This document shows, piece by piece, positions 1 to 5,206 of a DNA stretch of 9,574 bases. The notes beneath the pieces are model-generated. The model did no database searches. It saw nothing but the letters and a program-made list of their open reading frames with translations, and had not been told where the DNA came from. The stretch is from CAINVV01 sp036508555. Lineage in GTDB: Bacteria > Bacteroidota > Bacteroidia > Bacteroidales > Prolixibacteraceae. How positions within the stretch are numbered: position 1 is the first letter of the stretch; each line of letters begins with the position of its first letter. The translations under genes and the position numbers were made by a program. The DNA lies in contig DATCHD010000008.1 of NCBI GenBank assembly GCA_036508555.1, forward strand, positions 1 through 9,574. The letters run 5' to 3'.

Positions 1-321
1 CATCTTGCAGCCTGGACGAAGAAAGGCAGCCTGTGCGGATTAGGAAAATCTGCTCCAAATCCAGTTCTATCCACCTTAAAATATTTCAGGGAAGAGTACC
101 TCGCGCATCTGAATGGCAGATGCCCTTCCGGAAAATGTGCCGGTTTGATTCAATATAAAATCAACGATCTGTGCATTGGATGTACGCTTTGTGCCCAGAA
201 ATGTCCAACCGTCGCCATACTTTTCAAGCCACACCTGAAGCATGAAGTCATCCAGGATTTGTGCATAAAATGTAATGCCTGCAAGGAGATATGTCCGACA
301 AACGCAGTAGATATAATTTAG
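1..321 (+). CDS. NuoF/HydB-like NADH dehydrogenase subunit, C-terminal fragment
   Basis: This is the last 106 codons of a gene that begins before the window; the frame is open from base 1 to a TAG stop at 319-321. The fragment starts inside the NuoF cluster domain: SLCGLGKSAPNPV (Cys12 of the fragment) is the region of the fourth Cys ligand of the [4Fe-4S] N3 cluster. It is followed by a CPSGKC pair (Cys41, Cys46) and two ferredoxin motifs, Cys58/61/64/68 and Cys88/91/94/98, each C-x2-C-x2-C-x3-CP. Two extra C-terminal [4Fe-4S] clusters are typical of HydB-type subunits of soluble NAD-linked hydrogenases, formate dehydrogenases and Nfn/Stn-like complexes rather than of respiratory NuoF, which ends sooner. 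Known family role: NADH oxidation at FMN and electron transfer through Fe-S clusters in the cytoplasm. The NADH and FMN sites themselves lie outside the window. The next gene starts one base after the stop, so the two are surely co-expressed and probably form one complex. Confidence 0.9.
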   Translation, partial: HLAAWTKKGSLCGLGKSAPNPVLSTLKYFREEYLAHLNGRCPSGKCAGLIQYKINDLCIGCTLCAQKCPTVAILFKPHLKHEVIQDLCIKCNACKEICPTNAVDII

Positions 322-322
322 A

Positions 323-1912
323 ATGAATAAGATTAGACTCACGATAGATAATCATCATATTGAGGTAGTTGAAGGCACAACAGTCTGGCAGGCAGCCAGA
401 TCCATCGGAATAAATATTCCAACGATGTGCTATCTGGAAGAAACCGGGCATATTACTTCCTGCATGGTTTGTCTGGTCAAGAATCTCAATACCGGTCATT
501 TGTTCGCTTCCTGCTCCACACCTGTGGCGGAGGGACAAATCATTATCACTAACGACCAGGAGGTAACAGATTCCCATCAGACGGCCCTGGAACTGTTGCT
601 GAGTGAACATGTAGGCGACTGTGAAGCCCCCTGTCAGCTGGTTTGTCCGGCGCACATGAACATCCCGTTGATGAACCGGTTGATTGCCAAAGGTGATTAT
701 GCAAAGGCGTTAGAGGTAGTGAAACGGGACATTGCATTGCCCTCCATTCTGGGACGGATCTGTCCGGCCCCCTGCGAGGCGGCCTGCAGGCGCAAACAAG
801 TCGACGAAGCTGTCTCGATTTGCCATTTGAAAGGATTTGTTGGGGAGGTGGATCTGAATAGTCCCCTGCCCTATCGTCCAAAACAAAACGCTCCTACCGG
901 GAAGCGGGTGGCCATCATTGGTGCAGGTCCCGCCGGACTTGCAGCCGCTTATTACCTCCAGCTGAAAGGACACCAAGGCGTGATCTTTGAAAAATCTGAC
1001 CGTCCGGGAGGGATGCTGTGCTTTATCGATCCAGAAATCTTGCCGACAGAAATCCTGCGGAAGGAGATTGAAGAAATTTTAAAAACAGGAGTGCAATTAC
1101 TTCTGAATGAAACAATTGATGACCAAAAATTCACCTCATTATACAACGAATTTGACGCACTGGTGATTGCAACCGGGAGCGTAACAGAAGAAAGCTACCT
1201 TTTCGGACTTGAAAAAGGAAGCACCGGCATAAATGCAGACAAATCAAGCTACCTCACCTCCTTACCCAAGGTTTTTGCCATCGGAAATTCGCTTCGTCCC
1301 TCTAAGATGGCGATCAGGTCTGTGGGACACGGAAAAGAGGTCGCCACAATAATCGACTGTTTTTTCGCAACCGGTGAGATAAAAAGTTACCCGGTCCGTT
1401 TTAATTCGAAGTTCGGCAGATTGTTGGCAGAAGAGTTTGAGCATTATCTAAGGGATGCGAAGCAATTTCCCAGACAGGAAGCCGAAAAGGATGGGTTTTT
1501 CCCTGAAAAGGCGGTTAATGAATCTAAACGCTGCATGCATTGCGATTGCAGGAGTCCGGAATCGTGCAAACTAAGGGAGTTTTCGGACGAATACGGAGCG
1601 GATCAAAAGCGTTTCAGCAGTGGCGAAAGAAAGCGAGTTGAGAAATTAATCCACCGGGAAGGTATCGTCTACGAGCCTGCCAAATGCATCAAATGCGGCA
1701 TTTGTGTTAGTCTTACCAGGCAGCATCAGGAGGAATTCGGACTTACTTTTATTGGCCGTGGTTTTGATGTAAAAGTAGGTGTGCCTTTTGACCAACAGAT
1801 ACAACAAGGGTTGCAAAAAACAGCTCTTGAAGTGGCAAAAGCTTGTCCCACAGGAGCCCTGGCAATGTTCATAAGTGAAGAACAGCTGGATCTGGATAAC
1901 CTGAAATTGTAG
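323..1912 (+). CDS. Iron-sulfur flavoprotein: NuoG-type 2Fe-2S head fused to GltD/NfnB-like FAD core lacking the NAD(P)H domain
   Basis: A 529-residue cytoplasmic electron-transfer subunit. In order: a [2Fe-2S] ferredoxin domain (residues 1-75; Cys36, Cys47, Cys50, Cys64); a mixed cluster region with LLLSEHVGDC (His96, Cys100), Cys104 and Cys108-Pro, then GRICPAPCEAAC (Cys147, 151, 155), as in the Fe-S domain of DPYD, GltD and NfnB; a FAD Rossmann motif GAGPAG (200-205) with Glu223 and RPGG; an ATG motif (284-286); and the second FAD-binding stretch VFAIGNSLRPSK (317-328). The tail has two more cluster motifs: Cys404/407/409/415, and Cys455/458/461 with distant Cys508-Pro. The roughly 130-residue NAD(P)H-binding domain that normally sits between the ATG motif and the second FAD stretch is missing. 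ATG 323 is one base past the previous stop, with no clear Shine-Dalgarno, suggesting translational coupling. Together with the NuoF-like subunit this most resembles the StnA/StnB pair of Sporomusa-type transhydrogenase, but without an obvious NADP site; the electron acceptor is unknown. Confidence 0.85.
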   Translation: MNKIRLTIDNHHIEVVEGTTVWQAARSIGINIPTMCYLEETGHITSCMVCLVKNLNTGHLFASCSTPVAEGQIIITNDQEVTDSHQTALELLLSEHVGDCEAPCQLVCPAHMNIPLMNRLIAKGDYAKALEVVKRDIALPSILGRICPAPCEAACRRKQVDEAVSICHLKGFVGEVDLNSPLPYRPKQNAPTGKRVAIIGAGPAGLAAAYYLQLKGHQGVIFEKSDRPGGMLCFIDPEILPTEILRKEIEEILKTGVQLLLNETIDDQKFTSLYNEFDALVIATGSVTEESYLFGLEKGSTGINADKSSYLTSLPKVFAIGNSLRPSKMAIRSVGHGKEVATIIDCFFATGEIKSYPVRFNSKFGRLLAEEFEHYLRDAKQFPRQEAEKDGFFPEKAVNESKRCMHCDCRSPESCKLREFSDEYGADQKRFSSGERKRVEKLIHREGIVYEPAKCIKCGICVSLTRQHQEEFGLTFIGRGFDVKVGVPFDQQIQQGLQKTALEVAKACPTGALAMFISEEQLDLDNLKL

Positions 1913-1946
1913 CAGTCCGGACCCTGATTTTATAGAAAGAGTTTGA

Positions 1947-1954
1947 TATTTTTG
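1947..1954 (+). promoter_or_regulatory. Probable Bacteroidota -7 promoter element for the propeller gene
   Basis: TATTTTTG matches TAnnTTTG, the -7 consensus of the Bacteroidota primary sigma factor, in the 46-base gap before the propeller gene. The final G is only four bases from the ATG at 1959, so a transcript starting at the usual distance would begin at or very near the start codon (leaderless or nearly so). No convincing -33 TTG element is seen at the right distance, so this rests on one half of the promoter. Confidence 0.5.
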
Positions 1955-1958
1955 CAGC

Positions 1959-3062
1959 ATGAACCGTATCCTTATCCTCTGTTGTATTTTCTTTGCGGGT
2001 TTTCAAGAAGTTGGCGGTCAGCCGGGCTGGCCCATCTTCAGGGGTAATCAGCAACTAACCGGTGCCTCCTCCCAGCAGTTGCCTGACGCACCGAAATTGT
2101 TAAGCTCCTTCCCTACCGGGGATGATATCAAGGCATCACCAGTAATCTCCGGACAGACTATTTTTTGCGGATCAACAGACGGCAAAATGTATGCCGTTGG
2201 ATTTGATGGCAAACAAAAGTGGTCATTCACTTCCGGAAATGCCATCGAGGCATCCGCTTTGCTGATCAACGGTTCTGTTATTTTCGGCTCCCTCGATGGA
2301 TGGTTTTTCAGTCTCGACGAAAAAACAGGCAAACAACTTTGGAAGTATAAGACAGATAACCAAATCATGGGATCGGCTAACTGGTACAAGATGGGTTCAA
2401 AGATCAGGTTGCTGGTTGGCAGTTATGATTACAACCTGCATGCCGTAGATTTCGCCAAAGGTGATAGCATCTGGCGATATGAATCAGATAATTACATCAA
2501 CGGTGCCCCTGCTATCTTTGAAAAATACGCTGTTTTCGGCGGATGTGACGGCTTCGTACACCTGGTCAATATTGAGACCGGCAAAGTCTTCAAGAAGATC
2601 AGACTCGAAACCTATATCGCCTCTTCACCCATGATAGAGGGCCATCTGGCTTATGTCGGAGATTACGAAGGCCAGTTTTTCTGTCTGGATCTGGAAGGAG
2701 GGAAAGTACTTTGGACTTTCAAGGAACCTGAAAAAAATTTGCCCTTCATTGCTTCTCCCGCGTTAAGCGGAAATTATATTATCATAGGAAACCAAAACCG
2801 GTTTCTTTACTGTCTTGATAAAAACACTGGCAATGTTGTATGGAAAATTAAAACCAGTAACAGGATAGAGTCATCCTCCGTAATAGCTAATGGCAAAGTT
2901 ATCACAGGAACCATGGATGGAATCCTTTATATTCATGATCTGAAGACTGGCAAAGAATTATGGAAATATGAGATCGGAAGTCCGCTCCTTGGAAACCCTG
3001 CCGTTGGCGGAGGTAAAATTGTTGTCGGTGCAGGAGACGGCAGAATATATATATTTGGATAA
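1959..3062 (+). CDS. Exported PQQ-like beta-propeller repeat protein
   Basis: A 367-residue protein with a probable signal peptide: a hydrophobic run after MNR (residues 4-15) and a likely cleavage near VGGQ (about residue 20); no proper lipobox is seen although there is a Cys pair at 8-9. The motif WPIFRGNQQLTG (24-35) is the usual opening of PQQ-like propellers. The rest is a series of roughly 40-residue blades ending in the pattern D-x-x-T/G-G-K-x-x-W: TGKQLWKY (123-130), KGDSIWRY (167-174), TGKVFKKI (207-214), GGKVLWTF (247-254), TGNVVWKI (290-297), TGKELWKY (330-337), and a final GRIYIF strand. These fit a seven- or eight-bladed propeller such as the PQQ_2/BamB fold. No heme motif or dehydrogenase catalytic residues are evident, so a binding or scaffold role in the periplasm or at the outer membrane is more likely than an enzyme. 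The glycosyltransferase follows after 9 bases. BamB itself is possible but not favoured, because there is no lipobox. Confidence 0.8.
   Translation: MNRILILCCIFFAGFQEVGGQPGWPIFRGNQQLTGASSQQLPDAPKLLSSFPTGDDIKASPVISGQTIFCGSTDGKMYAVGFDGKQKWSFTSGNAIEASALLINGSVIFGSLDGWFFSLDEKTGKQLWKYKTDNQIMGSANWYKMGSKIRLLVGSYDYNLHAVDFAKGDSIWRYESDNYINGAPAIFEKYAVFGGCDGFVHLVNIETGKVFKKIRLETYIASSPMIEGHLAYVGDYEGQFFCLDLEGGKVLWTFKEPEKNLPFIASPALSGNYIIIGNQNRFLYCLDKNTGNVVWKIKTSNRIESSSVIANGKVITGTMDGILYIHDLKTGKELWKYEIGSPLLGNPAVGGGKIVVGAGDGRIYIFG
3050..3057 (+). promoter_or_regulatory. Possible internal -7 promoter element before the glycosyltransferase
   Basis: TATATTTG is an exact TAnnTTTG match, ending 14 bases before the glycosyltransferase start at 3072. 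It lies inside the last codons of the propeller gene (Arg-Ile-Tyr-Ile-Phe-Gly), and the nearest upstream TTG (3022-3024) is some 25 bases away, a little too far. It may be chance in an AT-rich stretch, or a secondary promoter. Confidence 0.3.
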
Positions 3063-3071
3063 ATTATTTTT

Positions 3072-4409
3072 ATGAAGATTGCACACATTATTCCTGGTTC
3101 AGGAGGAAGTTTTTACTGTGGCAACTGTCTGCGTGACAGCAAATATGTCACAGCCCTCAAAGAACTGGGTCACAAAGTAATCAAGGTTCCCATGTATCTC
3201 CCGTTGTTTGACGATGCCCATGATCTGAATGACGTGCCGGTATTTTATGGCGCTGTCAACCTCTACCTCAAGCAGAATTATTCCTTTTTCAGACACATGC
3301 CTGCCTTCATAGAACATGCCCTTGATTCGAAGAGTGTTTTACAGATGGCTGCCCAGAAGGCAGGATCAACCAGGGCGAAAGGACTGGAAGAGATGACTTT
3401 ATCTATGCTGCTGGGTGAGGAAGGCTCACAAAAGGAGGAATTGGAGCGCATGGTCGACTGGCTGGCAGAGGTTGGAAAACCTGATATCGTGCATATTTCT
3501 AATGCTCTGCTGCTTGGATTGGCCAGGAGTATCAAGCAAAGAATGAATATCCCGGTAGTTTGTTCCTTGCAGGACGAGGATGTCTGGGTAGATGTAATGA
3601 GTGAAAAATACAGGGATGAAGTATGGAACCTGATGAGTGAACGAGGTGAAATTATTGATGCATTCGTCTCTGTCAGTGATTATTATGCCACTGAGATCAG
3701 AAAGAAAATGAAGATCCGGGACAATCAGATGCATACTGTCCATATTGGTGTGGATACTTCTGACTATGCGCCAAAAAAGATCGAGCAAAAAGAGCCGGTA
3801 ATAGGTTTTCTATCCAGAATGTGCGAAGAAAACGGACTTGGAGTCCTGGTGGATGCCTTCATTCTATTGCAACAAAACCCTGTATATGAATCGGTTTCAC
3901 TTAAGATTACGGGTGGCCATACGGCCGATGATTTGCATTTTATCAAAGAGCAGAAACGCAAGATAGCCAAAGCCGGATTGGAAAGACAAGTATTTTGGGT
4001 CGATGAATTTGAGGGTGAAGAGAGACAATTGTTCTTCGATTCAGTTTCTATTCTCTCTGTAGCAGTACTGAATGGTGAGGCATTCGGACTCTACCAGCTT
4101 GAGGCTATGGCATCCGGCATTCCGATGGTCCAGCCTGCCCTGGGCGCCTTTCCGGAGGTTATTGAAGCCACAGGCGGTGGACTGACCTACTTTCCCAATG
4201 ATGCTGAGACCTTATCAAACGCCATCGGCAGCGTCATTCTCAATACGGAGAAACTTCAGAAATTAGGCGCTGCAGGTCTGGCCGGAGTGAAGGAGCATTT
4301 CGACGTTCACAAGCAAGCGCAAAAGATGATTAAGATTTATAATCAGGTATTACAGCGAAACCAGCTTGATAACGTCATGCTGAACTTGATACCGCTATCC
4401 CTCGTTTGA
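3072..4409 (+). CDS. Family 4-type (GT-B fold) glycosyltransferase
   Basis: A 445-residue cytoplasmic or membrane-associated glycosyltransferase. The N-terminal domain opens with MKIAHIIPGSGGSFYCGNCLRD, a glycine-rich loop with Cys16 and Cys19 seen in a distinct GT4-like group. The C-terminal nucleotide-sugar domain holds GFLSRM (245-250), LKITGG (277-282) and the EX7E motif EAFGLYQLE (Glu336 to Glu344), followed by MASGIPMVQP and FPEVIE, as in retaining GT4 enzymes. The donor and acceptor sugars cannot be read. One deviation: the Lys expected five residues after Arg249 (the R...K pair that contacts the donor phosphates in GT-B enzymes) is Asn254 here. The start is 9 bases after the propeller gene, without a Shine-Dalgarno. 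The last four codons (Leu-Ser-Leu-Val) and the TGA stop lie inside the first copy of a palindromic repeat, so the native C-terminus, which ends around Gln-Leu-Asp-Asn-Val, has probably been replaced by repeat sequence. Position and direction suggest co-expression with the propeller gene. Confidence 0.88.
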   Translation: MKIAHIIPGSGGSFYCGNCLRDSKYVTALKELGHKVIKVPMYLPLFDDAHDLNDVPVFYGAVNLYLKQNYSFFRHMPAFIEHALDSKSVLQMAAQKAGSTRAKGLEEMTLSMLLGEEGSQKEELERMVDWLAEVGKPDIVHISNALLLGLARSIKQRMNIPVVCSLQDEDVWVDVMSEKYRDEVWNLMSERGEIIDAFVSVSDYYATEIRKKMKIRDNQMHTVHIGVDTSDYAPKKIEQKEPVIGFLSRMCEENGLGVLVDAFILLQQNPVYESVSLKITGGHTADDLHFIKEQKRKIAKAGLERQVFWVDEFEGEERQLFFDSVSILSVAVLNGEAFGLYQLEAMASGIPMVQPALGAFPEVIEATGGGLTYFPNDAETLSNAIGSVILNTEKLQKLGAAGLAGVKEHFDVHKQAQKMIKIYNQVLQRNQLDNVMLNLIPLSLV

Positions 4410-4477
4410 AACGAGGGATGGCAGCTATGACTCAGCTATTCAGCTATCCCTCGTTTGAAACGAGGGATGGCAGCTAT
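4394..4477 (+). repeat. Two copies of a 35-base palindromic (REP-like) repeat, 49-base period
   Basis: Positions 4394-4428 and 4443-4477 are identical over 35 bases. Each contains a perfect inverted repeat with 11-base arms, ATCCCTCGTTT and AAACGAGGGAT, around one central G (4397-4419 and 4446-4468). The pairing extends by G-C, C-G and one T-G step to 14 bases with the flanking GCT and GGC. Each copy ends in CAGCTAT, a heptamer that also occurs at 4433-4439 and 4441-4447. The pair resembles repetitive extragenic palindromes mobilised by REP-associated tyrosine transposases, but no such gene is in the window. The single-stranded form would fold into strong hairpins, which could protect the 3' end of the upstream message or reduce read-through into the ABC genes. 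There is no T run after either hairpin, so these are not canonical intrinsic terminators. Confidence 0.85.
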
Positions 4478-4495
4478 AATCAGGGGATTCCGAAT

Positions 4496-4503
4496 TAATA
4501 TTG
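4496..4503 (+). promoter_or_regulatory. Probable -7 promoter element for the ABC transporter genes
   Basis: TAATATTG matches TAnnTTTG at five of six fixed positions and ends six bases before the ATG at 4510, the same close arrangement as at the propeller gene. It comes just after the palindromic repeat pair, which may insulate the ABC genes from upstream transcription. The match is imperfect and no clear -33 element is seen; the repeat would occupy that region. Confidence 0.4.
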
Positions 4504-4509
4504 TACAGT

Positions 4510-5196
4510 ATGATCTTAAAGCTGGAGAAAATCTCCAAGTCGTATTTCAATGAAAGTGGCAAAAGGCAAAGAACAATCCTGGACCAACTTGATTTACAGC
4601 TAAATAAAGGAGAGAAAATAGCGATTATCGGTCCATCCGGTTCGGGCAAGACGACACTGCTTAACCTGATCGGAACGCTTGACCGACCTGATAGCGGCAA
4701 AATTATTGTGGACGGAGTCGATGTCGCAGCTTTAAACGACAAAAAGCTTGCCGAATTTCGTAACAAAAAAATCGGCTTTGTTTTCCAGCTGCATCATTTA
4801 CTTCCACAACTTACGCTGACAGAAAATATTTTACTTCCAACGCTGGCTGATAAAAAGCTCAGGAGCGAGGAAACCTGCGAACGGGCCCAAAGGTTAATCA
4901 ACCGGTTGGGACTTTCAGCGGTAGCACACCAAAAACCGGCAGAACTTTCGGGTGGAGAGTGCCAGCGGACCGCCGTTGCCAGGGCACTGATCAATCAGCC
5001 GCATCTTTTGCTGGCAGATGAACCCACCGGAGCGCTCGATCATCAGTCGGCCTTCAACCTTGTCGATTTATTGGCCGAACTTAACAGTGAAGAGGGTGTG
5101 ACACTGCTAATTGTCACCCATTCAATGGAAGTTGCCAAAAAAATGGACAAGATCTATTCGATGGAAGACGGAAAATTGTTGACACTGAAGAAGTAA
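4510..5196 (+). CDS. ABC transporter ATP-binding protein (LolD/MacB type)
   Basis: A 228-residue cytoplasmic ATPase of the LolD/MacB/FtsE group that powers the permease encoded next. With ATG 4510 as residue 1: Walker A GPSGSGKT (41-48); Q-loop FVFQ (Gln93), followed by LHHLLPQLTLTENI, typical of this group; signature LSGGECQR (146-153), with Cys in the place of the usual Gln; Walker B LLLADEPTGALD with catalytic Glu171; and H-loop VTHS (His204). Size and motif spacing are normal for the family. A TTG at 4501 would add three residues, but it overlaps the probable -7 element and the family normally begins just before a strand like ILKLEKISKSY, so ATG 4510 is preferred. The permease starts 10 bases after the stop, which is good evidence for a shared transcript. 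The class moves lipoproteins, peptides, antibiotics or cell-envelope signals out of the inner membrane; the substrate here is unknown. Confidence 0.9.
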   Translation: MILKLEKISKSYFNESGKRQRTILDQLDLQLNKGEKIAIIGPSGSGKTTLLNLIGTLDRPDSGKIIVDGVDVAALNDKKLAEFRNKKIGFVFQLHHLLPQLTLTENILLPTLADKKLRSEETCERAQRLINRLGLSAVAHQKPAELSGGECQRTAVARALINQPHLLLADEPTGALDHQSAFNLVDLLAELNSEEGVTLLIVTHSMEVAKKMDKIYSMEDGKLLTLKK

Positions 5197-5206
5197 GCCG
5201 AAAACT

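Noticed and set aside
1915..1922. GTCCGGAC palindrome as an operator before the propeller gene
   Set aside because: An eight-base palindrome is expected by chance in a window of this size and no second half-site is present.
4394..4477. A short CRISPR array (two palindromic repeats with a spacer)
   Set aside because: Only two copies, a spacer of 14 bases instead of about 30, no cas genes, and the first copy overlaps a coding sequence; a REP-like pair explains it better.
4394..4477. Intrinsic terminators after the glycosyltransferase
   Set aside because: The stems are strong but neither is followed by a T run, and the first begins inside the gene; some termination or mRNA protection is possible but not a canonical terminator.
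4501..4509. TTG start for the ABC ATPase
   Set aside because: The TTG is part of a probable -7 promoter box, and the ATG at 4510 gives the usual family N-terminus.
4440..4766. Minus-strand open frame of 108 codons across the repeat and the ABC ATPase start
   Set aside because: It is the shadow of the ATPase gene, runs through the Walker A region in antisense, and has no recognisable domain.
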